This document shows, piece after piece, positions 23,963-32,048 of a DNA stretch of 64,000 nucleotides. The DNA is from Deltaproteobacteria bacterium. GTDB lineage: Bacteria; Desulfobacterota; Desulfuromonadia; Desulfuromonadales; BM103. Position 1 is the first letter of the stretch; every line of letters begins with the position of its first letter. The stretch is taken from positions 1 to 64,000 of the forward strand of contig JAJRRB010000078.1 in assembly GCA_024279915.1 (NCBI GenBank). The letters are read 5' to 3'. A program made the translations under genes and the position numbers. A model generated the notes under the pieces. It had not been told where the DNA came from. It saw nothing but the letters and a program-made list of their open reading frames with translations, and ran no database searches.

Positions 23963-25171
23963 TTAGTGTTGGTTGCGTTGACGATAGGCTTGGGCAATAC
24001 CGCCACCGGCGGTTTCCCGATAGAGTGATGGCAGGGCCTGACCGGTTGCCTTCATGACCTTGGTGATTTCGTCAAAAGTGATGATATGATCACCGCCGGC
24101 GAGCAGGGCGAAATGACAACAGCTTAAAGCTCTGGTGGCGGCATGAGCGTTGCGCTCGATGCAGGGTATCTGCACCAGGCCGTTCACTGGGTCGCAGGTT
24201 AAGCCAAGGTGGTGCTCCAACCCCATCTCCGCAGCATATTCAATCTGACGTACGGTTCCACCGTGTAGCTGGGTCGCTGCTGCTGCAGCCATGGCACATG
24301 CTGTACCGATCTCGCCCTGGCAGCCCACCTCGGCACCCGAGATTGAGGCGTTGTACTTAACCAGGTTGCCGATCAGGCCTGCCGTTGCCAGCGCGCGCAG
24401 GATATCCTCTGTACTGCAATCGAGGCTTTCCTGCAGGTAACGCAGAACTGCTGGCAATACACCGCTGGCACCGCAGGTTGGTGCTGTGACAATTATGCCA
24501 GCTGAAGCATTCTCTTCGGAGACAGCAAGGGCGTAGGCCCAAAGCACGCCGTTGCGTTTGAAATCTGGACCGTAGAGAGATGCCTTGCGAAAAAACGCCT
24601 GAGCCTTGCGCCCCACGCCCAGCCCGCCAGGCAGCACGCCAACATGATTCAAGCCGCGCTCAATGGAGGCAGACATTGCCTCCCAGATTTCGCGCAAAAA
24701 GGGGTAGATTTCTTCTCCTTCACAACTGCTGACATACTCCCAGCAGGATTCCCCGGTCTCTGCGGAGCGTTGCAGTATGGCGTCCATACTATTCAGGTTG
24801 TAGATTTCTGAGGTTGTGGCCGTCTCTCCTGCTTCCTGCAAGGCACCGCCGCCGATACTGTAAACTTCCCAGTGATCGATCTGTTTGCCTTCTGCAGTGA
24901 ATGCTCCAAAATGCATGCCGTTGGGATGCAGAGATAATTCTTTCTCGGGGATCCAGGTGATTTCAAGGGAAGCAGGTTGGAAAACCTCAGCGAGAACTAT
25001 ATCTGTAAGATGTCCGCGTCCGGTTGCGGCAAGACTTCCGAACAGGGTGACCTGGTACTTTGCAGCATCTGGGTGGCGTTGCCGGAATTGCTCGGCGGCC
25101 ATACGCGGTGCCATGGTATGACTGCTCGATGGGCCGGTGCCGATTCGGTAAAGCTCTTTGAGTGACTTCAC
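23963..25171 (-). CDS. L-serine ammonia-lyase (iron-sulfur dependent)
   Basis: 402 residues, single-chain [4Fe-4S] serine dehydratase converting L-serine to pyruvate and ammonia. The N-terminal beta domain has YRIGTGPSSSHTMAPRMAAE. The alpha domain has IVTAPTCGASGVLPAVLR and the cluster cysteines in GLTCDPVNGLVQIPCIERN. I set the start at the GTG at 25171: AGGGAG lies 6 bases upstream and the codon overlaps the RluA stop as GTGA. A longer frame upstream lacks such a site. It probably feeds serine into central metabolism. Confidence 0.92.
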   Translation of the reverse strand: MKSLKELYRIGTGPSSSHTMAPRMAAEQFRQRHPDAAKYQVTLFGSLAATGRGHLTDIVLAEVFQPASLEITWIPEKELSLHPNGMHFGAFTAEGKQIDHWEVYSIGGGALQEAGETATTSEIYNLNSMDAILQRSAETGESCWEYVSSCEGEEIYPFLREIWEAMSASIERGLNHVGVLPGGLGVGRKAQAFFRKASLYGPDFKRNGVLWAYALAVSEENASAGIIVTAPTCGASGVLPAVLRYLQESLDCSTEDILRALATAGLIGNLVKYNASISGAEVGCQGEIGTACAMAAAAATQLHGGTVRQIEYAAEMGLEHHLGLTCDPVNGLVQIPCIERNAHAATRALSCCHFALLAGGDHIITFDEITKVMKATGQALPSLYRETAGGGIAQAYRQRNQH

Positions 25172-25818
25172 TGTGAACTCCCTAGCAGCCAATCATCGTT
25201 CGGTTCGGCGACAAAAGACATCTCCTCACCCAGGGTCGGGTGGCGAATAACCATTTCGCGAGCATGCAGGGCGATGGCGTTGTCACCGAAAGCCTGCAGC
25301 GAACCGTAACGCCGGTCACCGAGAATTGGAAAGCCTCGATGAGCAAATTGTACTCTAATCTGGTGATGGCGTCCGGTCTCCAGAGCAATTTCCACCAGGC
25401 TGACACCTTGTGCAAACCTCAACTTAGTATAGCTCAAACGGGCTTCTTTGCCTGCTGGAGCAGCAACAACCCGGGATGTGAATTCGTCACGTTGCAGATG
25501 GTCGGTCCAACGACCCTCCGCTGGGACCTCGCCAGCAACCTGTGCCCAATAGCTCTTGCGCGGACGACGGCTACGAATTTCTTCGGAAAGCCGTGATGCC
25601 GCCTTGCTGGTGCGGGCCAGAACCACAACTCCCGAGGCTGGTCGATCCAGACGATGCACCAGTCCCAAAAAGACGTTGCCAGGCTTATGGTATTTCTCTT
25701 TCAGCCAAGCCTTGGCTTCTTCCAGCAGGGTGGTGCGACCAGTCTGGTCACCTTGTACCAGTTGCCCGGCAGGCTTGTTGACCACCAGCAGGTGGTTATC
25801 TTCGTAGAGGATGTCCAT
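25168..25818 (-). CDS. RluA-family pseudouridine synthase
   Basis: 216 residues, a single catalytic domain without an S4 domain. The catalytic Asp is in VHRLDRPASGVVVLARTSKAA, and ETGRHHQIRVQFAHRG and GDRRYG are the other RluA blocks. The absence of S4 and the length match the short RluA/TruC-like class; the target base in rRNA or tRNA is not predictable. It overlaps the serine dehydratase start by 4 bp and lies 7 bp after a small membrane-protein gene on the minus strand. Confidence 0.88.
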   Translation of the reverse strand: MDILYEDNHLLVVNKPAGQLVQGDQTGRTTLLEEAKAWLKEKYHKPGNVFLGLVHRLDRPASGVVVLARTSKAASRLSEEIRSRRPRKSYWAQVAGEVPAEGRWTDHLQRDEFTSRVVAAPAGKEARLSYTKLRFAQGVSLVEIALETGRHHQIRVQFAHRGFPILGDRRYGSLQAFGDNAIALHAREMVIRHPTLGEEMSFVAEPNDDWLLGSSQ

Positions 25819-25825
25819 GTAGCGG

Positions 25826-26128
25826 TTACATTCTGACCTGTGTAAGGAGATAATAGTTGATGGCGAGTGACTCGATCAAGAGGGCAACTGCCAGCCCTGT
25901 GAAGAGGAAATTCCTGCCACGCTCCCCTCGGCAGGCTTTGTAACATCTGACACCTTCAGTGATCAGCAGAGCCAGTGTCGCGCTTGGACTCAGTAGGAAA
26001 AGAGCCAGTATTGTGGTCATGGCATCGCTTGTCTGATTCCAGCCGCCGAGCAGATCGTGGGAGCCAGCCACAAAGAGTAAAATCAGGATCTGCGGCAAAG
26101 CAATGGCGACACAGCGAAAAAAGGTCAT
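25826..26128 (-). CDS. Small three-helix membrane protein
   Basis: 100 residues with three hydrophobic segments (about 6-21, 38-57 and 73-93). A short loop with several charges (RCYKACRGERGRN) separates helices 2 and 3. No family recognised. The start overlaps the cupin stop by 4 bp (ATGA), so it belongs to the cupin-rluA-serine dehydratase operon. Confidence 0.6.
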   Translation of the reverse strand: MTFFRCVAIALPQILILLFVAGSHDLLGGWNQTSDAMTTILALFLLSPSATLALLITEGVRCYKACRGERGRNFLFTGLAVALLIESLAINYYLLTQVRM

Positions 26129-26457
26129 CTCCCTTCCGGGAGATAGTCCTCACGCACCGGTGAGAAAACTTCAATCGCTACAGAATCCGCTATGGCAATG
26201 GCCTTGTGCTCAACATCACCGGCGATACACCAGCTGTCACCGGGCTTGACTTGGTGAGTCACGTTGTCGATCGTTAGCTCTATATGCCCGCTTACGAGAT
26301 AACCTGTCTGTTCATGGGGGTGTTTGTGTTTGGGGAGAAGCGCGCCCTTACCAAGTCTGAATTCAGCCATCAGTGTTTTGTCGCCGTAGACCAGAGTCTT
26401 TTGTTGGATTTTGTCGAGAACCTTTTTGTAGTCACTTATGTTGCTTTGTTTGTACAT
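26125..26457 (-). CDS. Cupin-domain protein
   Basis: 110-residue single-domain cupin. Motif 1 KHKHPHEQTGYLVSGHIEL supplies the His/His/Glu metal ligands and motif 2 PGDSWCIAGDVEHKAIA the last His. It may be a small metalloenzyme or a sugar/ligand sensor. I choose the ATG at 26457 because the cupin fold begins soon after it; the frame extends 26 codons further upstream with atypical sequence. First gene of a four-gene minus-strand operon. Confidence 0.8.
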   Translation of the reverse strand: MYKQSNISDYKKVLDKIQQKTLVYGDKTLMAEFRLGKGALLPKHKHPHEQTGYLVSGHIELTIDNVTHQVKPGDSWCIAGDVEHKAIAIADSVAIEVFSPVREDYLPEGR

Positions 26458-26480
26458 GTTGGGGACCTTTGTCTCTACTA

Positions 26481-26723
26481 TCAAGTGATAATTCGAAGAG
26501 CCAGGTAGGGCGTGATGAAAAAAGTAAAAATGCAAATCTTGTAGAAAGTCATGCCAGCATAATGTATGGCATCAAATTGTTCTCTTTGAATATTGTAAAA
26601 CTTGCTGTGCATCTTGTAGACCCAATCATGGGCCAGTGTGAGGAAGAGAAACCACCAGAGCAGAATGCCCATGTTCAGTACCGCGCTCCATGCCAGCATA
26701 CCTCTGAGCAACTCTACGGTCAT
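26481..26723 (-). CDS. DUF6868-like small membrane protein
   Basis: 80 residues with two membrane segments (about 9-30 and 57-77). Central motif FLTLAHDWVYKMHSKFYNI and EQFDAIHYAGMTFYKI match the small membrane family I know as DUF6868, whose function is unknown. RBS GGAGG precedes the ATG. It lies between ecotin and cupin genes on the same strand. Confidence 0.6.
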   Translation of the reverse strand: MTVELLRGMLAWSAVLNMGILLWWFLFLTLAHDWVYKMHSKFYNIQREQFDAIHYAGMTFYKICIFTFFITPYLALRIIT

Positions 26724-26777
26724 GTTGGCCTCCTGCTGCTACTTTAAGCCCAGTCGTTCGACAAACTTCTCTGCTTT

Positions 26778-27263
26778 CTACTGCCCCTTCTCAGCTTGCT
26801 CCGCTGTCTTTCCTGTCGACCAGATACGATAGCGGACTTCATATCCTTTGGGCGCGTATATGACGATCGGGAGGCGGCTGTTATAGCGAATGAAGATGGG
26901 CGTCCCCGGAACAAATTGTTCTATTTTCTGGACACCCTCGGGAACAGCCATCAAGGTGCTCATGGCAACATTCTTGCCGGTCACTTCGTAATAAGTATAC
27001 CCCCAACCGACGAGCGACTGGGACTCTATCGTGGTCCCGTGGCGCATCTGGTTTACGCCATCGGTAAGCATGACCTTGCCCGGGATGAGTTCTACTTTGA
27101 AGTCGGCGTCTTCTCCTCGCTCTTTGTCAGGAAGAGTAATGACAAATCGTCCCATACCATCTTTTGCCGCGGGGAAAGCCTTCAACTCAGGATGTACCGC
27201 AGCACAGGCATTAAAACTGAATAAGATCAGGCCCATTACCATCAGTTGCGCTAATTTTGTCAT
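26778..27263 (-). CDS. eco: Ecotin-like serine protease inhibitor
   Basis: 161 residues: a signal peptide (to about Ala22) then an ecotin fold, with FKVELIPGKVMLTDGVNQM, QSLVGWGYTYYEVTG, the reactive loop MSTLMAVPEG and FIRYNSRLPIVIYAPKGYEV. E. coli ecotin inhibits trypsin-fold proteases through Met84. Here the aligned P1 residue is Leu, suggesting preference for chymotrypsin- or elastase-like enzymes. Both cysteines of the E. coli disulfide are missing together. Secreted or periplasmic. Monocistronic in appearance. Confidence 0.85.
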   Translation of the reverse strand: MTKLAQLMVMGLILFSFNACAAVHPELKAFPAAKDGMGRFVITLPDKERGEDADFKVELIPGKVMLTDGVNQMRHGTTIESQSLVGWGYTYYEVTGKNVAMSTLMAVPEGVQKIEQFVPGTPIFIRYNSRLPIVIYAPKGYEVRYRIWSTGKTAEQAEKGQ

Positions 27264-27289
27264 TATATGAATTCCTTAATCCACATGAA

Positions 27290-28078
27290 TCAGGTCAAGC
27301 TCACTAAATGGTCGTGTTCACCTTGCTTGACTTTAAAACTTTTCGGGTATTTCTTAAGTAATTCCGCGAATGTTTTACACTCATAATTTGACTCGTCAAA
27401 GGTCGGGTCAAGGCGTTTTACGATCGGCCTGATCGCTGCCTTAACAACCCACTCATCGCCAGTTTTCTTGGCAATTTGCTTGATTGCCTTGGAAAGAAGT
27501 TCAACGGGATCTTTGATCTTTATGATATCTGATTCATCCTCTTCAATGGTTTGCTCTGCCTGATCATCAACCACGAAAGTCTCGTAATATTTAAAGTCGG
27601 AGCAGCTGTTGGCCCAATGCTGATTTGTTGATGATTTACAGCCGATGCCGATTAAATCTTTCCCTGCTGCTTTAATCTTTTGCGCCAGAGGAATAAAGTC
27701 GCTATCGCCACCAATAACAATAATTGAGGAGATATGCGGGAATCTCATCACGTCCTCAATAGCATCGAGAGAGAGCTTGATATCCGCGCCATTTTTTGCT
27801 GATGCCCCTGGTGGGAAAATCTGGATTAACTCGACAGCACATTTAAGCAGGGAATGACGATACTTGGCAAACCATTGCCAGTTGCAATAGGCCTTATTGA
27901 TGGCGACATTGCCGTAGGTTGTTGCAAAATCATAGAGCGCCTGCACATCCAGCAGTAACCCTTGCTGTTTGCTCCGATTTTGAGTTCGCCCATAGGCACC
28001 ACTGCCATTCGCAGAGTCGTACAGGCTGGCATGAATATTCTCAAAATCCCAATAGACCGCAACTGTCTCTTTCCCCAT
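27290..28078 (-). CDS. NYN/LabA-type PIN-like nuclease with C-terminal OST-HTH-like domain
   Basis: 262 residues. The NYN domain (about 1-165) keeps the acidic catalytic residues: AVYWDFENIHASLYD, then KNGADIKLSLDAIEDV, then IVIGGDSDFIPLAQKIKAAG. An acidic linker (QTIEEDESDII) leads to a winged-helix OST-HTH/LOTUS-like domain (ELLSKAIKQIAKKTGDEWV to AELLKKYPKSFKV). Such proteins are candidate single-strand RNA nucleases of unknown target. AGGAGGAAACT precedes the start. The trxA terminator separates it from trxA. Confidence 0.85.
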   Translation of the reverse strand: MGKETVAVYWDFENIHASLYDSANGSGAYGRTQNRSKQQGLLLDVQALYDFATTYGNVAINKAYCNWQWFAKYRHSLLKCAVELIQIFPPGASAKNGADIKLSLDAIEDVMRFPHISSIIVIGGDSDFIPLAQKIKAAGKDLIGIGCKSSTNQHWANSCSDFKYYETFVVDDQAEQTIEEDESDIIKIKDPVELLSKAIKQIAKKTGDEWVVKAAIRPIVKRLDPTFDESNYECKTFAELLKKYPKSFKVKQGEHDHLVSLT

Positions 28079-28210
28079 AGTTTCCTCCCATTGAAAACGT
28101 CTTCTTTGCAGGCAAGTATATATGACGTAGCTGGATGTGCCTGTAAATTTTCAAGATTTGCCAAATTTTGGCTGATTATAACAACCGTACCCACCAATTC
28201 CTGCCAAAGG

Positions 28211-28250
28211 AACAGAAAAGGCCCGGCAAAACAGCCAGGCCTTTTCTGTT
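28211..28250 (-). terminator. Terminator after trxA
   Basis: AACAGAAAAGGCC (28211-28223) and GGCCTTTTCTGTT (28238-28250) form a perfect 13-bp stem with a 14-base loop. The stem has a U-rich 3' arm in both orientations. It lies 24 bp beyond the trxA stop on the minus strand. Confidence 0.8.
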
Positions 28251-28273
28251 ATTTCGTCACAAAGAAAACGGTT

Positions 28274-28603
28274 TTACAGTGCTTTCTTCAACAACTCTTC
28301 CAACTGGCTCTTTGGTACCGCACCAACGACCTGATCAAAAACCTTACCGTCTTTGAAAAGTATCAGAGTCGGGATACCGCGTACGCCGAATTGCCCTGGG
28401 GTGGCGGGGTTATCATCAACATTCAGCTTACAGATCTTGACCTGACCGTCAAACTCTTCTGCCAACTGGTCAACAAGCGGGCCAATCGCTTTGCACGGTG
28501 CACACCAGGTCGCCCAGAAATCGACGAGGACCGGGACTGAGGATTGGTTAACTTCGCTCTCAAAAGAATCATCCGTCACCTGGACGACTTTATCACTAGC
28601 CAT
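28274..28603 (-). CDS. trxA: Thioredoxin
   Basis: 109 residues, normal thioredoxin length. The active site is FWATWCAPCKAIGP, a WCAPC variant of the usual WCGPC. The cis-Pro loop is VRGIPTLILFKDGK. It reduces disulfides in cytosolic proteins. I set the start at the ATG at 28603, preceded by AAAGGAG; upstream frame extension runs into a dispersed repeat and is not real. Confidence 0.93.
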   Translation of the reverse strand: MASDKVVQVTDDSFESEVNQSSVPVLVDFWATWCAPCKAIGPLVDQLAEEFDGQVKICKLNVDDNPATPGQFGVRGIPTLILFKDGKVFDQVVGAVPKSQLEELLKKAL

Positions 28604-28629
28604 AAGATACTCTCCTTTAGTTGGTTTTC

Positions 28630-28764
28630 GTCCGGAAACGGCCCTTTTCCGCAAGCTCTGCGTCAATCTGCTCATTTGATTGTGCGGCGTAAAGTACTAC
28701 GCCTCCGCTCAAACGCTTGATTTCCTTGATCTTGCGAAAAATTGCTCGTTTCCAAATCGAAAAC
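28630..28764. repeat. Dispersed palindromic repeat, family B, copy 2
   Basis: Second copy of the 12663-12798 repeat in the same orientation, upstream of trxA. Both contain GGCGTAAAGTACTACGCC and the flanking GATTGTGC and TCCGCTCAAA. Ends GGAAAC and GTTTCC are inverted. The 350-bp gap around it (28604-28953) holds nothing else that I recognise beyond presumed promoters. Confidence 0.7.
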
Positions 28765-28953
28765 TACACTTGTGTCCAACTGGAGTTTCCGGATGGACAC
28801 TAGTTGGATTTCGTGAAACATTCAAGTTTCATAATAATCTACCCAGATAAAAAATCAAGAGATTATCCATATCTGCTTTTTATGAAGGCACCAACTCTTG
28901 ACACTTCTCACCCTGCCCCCTAAGATGGCTCCAAATCATCTGACGAGGCAAGT

Positions 28954-29529
28954 ATGACCCAGGATAAAATCAGTGTAGCGGTGACGCAGCAGAGCGCTTT
29001 TCTCGATCCCTTTCTGCTCACTCAAAAACCGATGTTGAACAGCCTGGCAGAACACCTGGTGACAACCTTTCATCAGGGCGGGCGGCTTTTTCTGGTTGGT
29101 AGCGGTCCTTTCGGTGCAATTGCTGGTCTCATCGGCCAGACCTTTCTCCATCGTCAGACTCTGGAACGTCCGGCTCTGCCTGCGATTGCTCTGACCAACG
29201 ATGTTGGCTTGGCAACCTTCCTGGCAAGTGACGAACAAGGCAGCCAGCTCTTCAGTCGACAACTGCGTGCCCTGGCAACCGATCAAGATACTGTTCTGGG
29301 TTTTGCTGGCACCAACCTTAGCCCGGCTGATTGTGCCGCCCTTGGCACCGCCAGACAGCTTGGCTGTCACACCATCTTGATCGCCAGTGAACAGGCGGAA
29401 CTGGCCGATGTCCGAACGGATGTCAACATGTCCCTGCCCAGCGACTCCCTGCCACGCCTGTTGGAAAATACTCTCTTTGTCGGCAATCTCCTCTGCGCTC
29501 TGGTTGAGGGCGAACTTTTCGGTATTTAA
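28954..29529 (+). CDS. SIS-domain (GmhA-like) protein
   Basis: 191 residues with the sugar-isomerase fold. Helical N-terminus, GGRLFLVGSGPFGAIAGLIG (phosphosugar loop), ALTNDVGLATFLASDE, VLGFAGTNLSPADCAALG and GCHTILIASE. The layout resembles phosphoheptose isomerase GmhA, including the DEQGSQLFSRQLRALA segment. However, the usual GNGGSAA loop reads GSGPFGA and key GmhA catalytic residues are unclear. Substrate unknown. It precedes the ccsB-hemA cluster. Confidence 0.65.
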   Translation: MTQDKISVAVTQQSAFLDPFLLTQKPMLNSLAEHLVTTFHQGGRLFLVGSGPFGAIAGLIGQTFLHRQTLERPALPAIALTNDVGLATFLASDEQGSQLFSRQLRALATDQDTVLGFAGTNLSPADCAALGTARQLGCHTILIASEQAELADVRTDVNMSLPSDSLPRLLENTLFVGNLLCALVEGELFGI

Positions 29530-29640
29530 TCCCACCTTGAACAGCGACCCTGTTGTCTCTGACCTGACCGGTCGCCTCTGCATTTGTAGTAGGCGCCAGA
29601 GACTTTTGTCCAGGGCCTGGAGGACTTTGGCTCAGGCCCG

Positions 29641-29883
29641 GTGGATATCGTCGAAATACTGGGCCAATTGCGGATAAGAAAATTGACAGGCAACAGTGAA
29701 AAAACGTATGCTTCAAAGGTTTTAGATAAGCTTTTGAGAGTGGGTCTGGCGGGGCATGCTGCTAGCCACACGACTGAACTCAACACTTTGCTGACCCGGA
29801 TTCTCGGTGAGACGATCTCACTGGAGGATTTAGGACTGCTCTTCGAGACATTCCGTCATGACGACAAATATTCTGCTCTTTAA
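29641..29883 (+). CDS. Small ORF of unknown nature before ccsB (possible gene remnant)
   Basis: 80 codons from a GTG, overlapping the ccsB start by 26 bp. The frame opens after two adjacent TAG codons (29587-29592). The C-terminus, LLTRILGETISLEDLGLLFE, vaguely resembles the end of precorrin-2 dehydrogenases, which sit at this place in Geobacter haem clusters. No Rossmann domain remains. The GGAGG upstream is 17 bp away, too far for good initiation. It may be a decayed gene or a real small protein. Confidence 0.3.
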   Translation: MDIVEILGQLRIRKLTGNSEKTYASKVLDKLLRVGLAGHAASHTTELNTLLTRILGETISLEDLGLLFETFRHDDKYSAL

Positions 29884-30694
29884 AGTTACCCTTCTGATCT
29901 ACTTTGCCACCACCATCTTATACCTGATCGGTGTGATTTCACGCAGAGACCGCTTTCGTCAGAATGCTGTTTATCTGCTCATTGGCGGCTTCATCCTGCA
30001 TTGCATAACTCTGGTGGTTCGTTGGGTCGCCACCGGTGCCATGCCTGTTGCCAGTCTCCATGAGTCCTTATCGTTTTTTGCATGGGCACTGGTCGGCATC
30101 TATCTGATTTTTTACCTGCGCTATCGTACCGTCATGCTTGGTGCTTTTATCACGCCTCTGGCGCTGGTCCTGATGATTATCGGCACCACGACCTCTGCAC
30201 AGGCTCCTGCACTCAACCCGATGCTCGACAGCTGGTGGTTCCCGGTGCATGTCACGCTGGCCTTCCTCGGTCATGCGGTTTTTGCTATTGCAGCGGCGGC
30301 GGGCATTATGTATCTGCTGCAAGAACGCATGCTCAAAAGTAAAAAGTTTTCCGGACTTTTCTATCGTCTGCCGTCCCTCGACACCCTCGACAGCATGAAT
30401 TACAAGTGCCTGACCTTTGGCTTCCCGCTCATGACCATGGGCATTATTTCCGGTGCCATCTGGGCCAACTCAGCCTGGGGCGGTTACTGGCGTTGGGATC
30501 CCAAGGAGACCTGGGCGTTAATCACCTGGTTCCTTTATGCCGCCTTGCTGCATGGTCGACTCACAATTGGATGGCGTGGTCGCCGCGCAGCAATTTTTGC
30601 CATCATTGGTTTCAGCTTCCTGCTCTTTACCTTCTTTGGCGTCAACCTGTTCCTTTCCGGGGAACACAGCTTCCGTAACTTTACGGGGCAGTAA
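29858..30694 (+). CDS. ccsB: Cytochrome c biogenesis protein, CcsA/CcsB haem-handling family
   Basis: 278 residues with about eight membrane segments. The haem-binding tryptophan-rich WWD-type motif is WGGYWRWDPKETWALITW near residue 205, with conserved His at LHCITL, GHAVFA and LLHGR. It delivers haem across the membrane for attachment to CxxCH proteins such as the cytochrome and kinase encoded in this window. It directly precedes hemA, a common association in Desulfuromonadales. Symbol usage (ccsA or ccsB) differs between lineages. Confidence 0.88.
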   Translation: MTTNILLFKVTLLIYFATTILYLIGVISRRDRFRQNAVYLLIGGFILHCITLVVRWVATGAMPVASLHESLSFFAWALVGIYLIFYLRYRTVMLGAFITPLALVLMIIGTTTSAQAPALNPMLDSWWFPVHVTLAFLGHAVFAIAAAAGIMYLLQERMLKSKKFSGLFYRLPSLDTLDSMNYKCLTFGFPLMTMGIISGAIWANSAWGGYWRWDPKETWALITWFLYAALLHGRLTIGWRGRRAAIFAIIGFSFLLFTFFGVNLFLSGEHSFRNFTGQ

Positions 30695-30718
30695 CCGGAG
30701 AGAGGAGAGGAGGACGTT

Positions 30719-32035
30719 ATGCATATTGTTATCGTCGGGCTGAGTCACAAAACAGCGCCGGTTGAGATTCGTGAAAAGCTCGCCTTTGCGCCGACCGCCA
30801 TGGAACAACCGTTGCGGCAAATGCTTGAGCTGCCGAGTGTTGCCGAAGGGCTGATCGTGTCAACCTGTAACCGGGTCGAGCTTTGTGCCGCCACCAAGGA
30901 GCCAGATGCCGCTATCGCTGAGATGCATCGCTTTCTAGCGGAATATCACGAAATCGCTCCCGAAGAGATCTGCGACAATCTTTACGACTATCAGGGTGAA
31001 GAAGCCATCCGTCATCTCTTCCGGGTTGCATCGAGTCTCGATTCGATGATACTTGGCGAGCCACAGATCCTCGGTCAGATCAAAACAGCCTATGGCTATG
31101 CCGCTGAATTCAAAACTGCTGGGTTGATCCTCAATCGTTTTTTACACAAAGCTTTCTCGGTCGCCAAGCGAGTTCGTACCGAAACCGCCATTGCCAGCAA
31201 TGCTGTTTCAGTCTCCTTTGCAGCGGTAGAACTTGCGCGCAAGATCTTCGATCGGCTCGACAACAAGGGCGTCATGATTATCGGCGCTGGCGAGATGTGC
31301 GAATTGGCTGCCCGCCATTTTGTTGCCAACGGCGTCTCCAAGGTCCTGGTTACCAACCGGACTTTTGAACGTGCCGAAAAGCTGGCGTTAGAATTCGATG
31401 GTAAAGCGATTCCCTTCGAAAACTTTGTCGATCATCTTGCTGACGTCGATATTGTCATGACCTCCACCGGAGCGCCGAACTTCATCCTTGGCAAGCGCCA
31501 GATGGAGGAAGTTCTCAAACGCCGCAAATATCGGCCGATGTTTTTGATCGACATCGCCGTGCCGCGCGATATCGATCCTAAAGTTAATAAACTCGACAAC
31601 ATGTATCTTTACGATGTCGATGATCTCCAAGGGGTGGTTCAAGCCAACCTCAAGGAACGCAAAAAAGAAGCTGGCAAGGCCGAAGTGATCATCGAGCAGG
31701 AGATCGGTCAATTTCACCAGTGGTTAGCTAATCTCGAGGTCAAACCGACGATTATCGCCCTGCGACAGAAACTGGAAGAAATTCGGCGGCAGGAGCTGGA
31801 AAAAACCTTTGGCAATCTCAAGGATCTCTCCAGCAAACAACGCAAGAGCATCGAAGCGATGGCCGGAGCGATCATCAACAAGATTCTGCACCAGCCGACG
31901 TCTCTTCTCAAGCGTACCCAGGATGACACTAGCGGTGAGGACTATGTCGATGCCGTGCGTGCTCTCTTCGATCTGCCCGCCCTGGCAAACGATGACAAAG
32001 AAATCAAACCTCTGGACGATTCAGACCAGGGATAA
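30719..32035 (+). CDS. hemA: Glutamyl-tRNA reductase HemA
   Basis: 438 residues; reduces glutamyl-tRNA to glutamate-1-semialdehyde, the first committed step of tetrapyrrole synthesis. Catalytic Cys50 in [11 protein letters not shown]-terminal [38 protein letters not shown] loop [17 protein letters not shown], and a C-terminal dimerisation helix ([13 protein letters not shown]). AGGAGGACG precedes the ATG. hemC follows after 13 bp. Confidence 0.96.
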   Translation: MHIVIVGLSHKTAPVEIREKLAFAPTAMEQPLRQMLELPSVAEGLIVSTCNRVELCAATKEPDAAIAEMHRFLAEYHEIAPEEICDNLYDYQGEEAIRHLFRVASSLDSMILGEPQILGQIKTAYGYAAEFKTAGLILNRFLHKAFSVAKRVRTETAIASNAVSVSFAAVELARKIFDRLDNKGVMIIGAGEMCELAARHFVANGVSKVLVTNRTFERAEKLALEFDGKAIPFENFVDHLADVDIVMTSTGAPNFILGKRQMEEVLKRRKYRPMFLIDIAVPRDIDPKVNKLDNMYLYDVDDLQGVVQANLKERKKEAGKAEVIIEQEIGQFHQWLANLEVKPTIIALRQKLEEIRRQELEKTFGNLKDLSSKQRKSIEAMAGAIINKILHQPTSLLKRTQDDTSGEDYVDAVRALFDLPALANDDKEIKPLDDSDQG

Positions 32036-32048
32036 AGGAGTTGCATAG

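Noticed and set aside
28274-28675. Longer trxA with a 24-residue N-terminal extension
   Set aside because: The extension translates the dispersed repeat. The internal ATG at 28603 has AAAGGAG and gives the canonical thioredoxin length.
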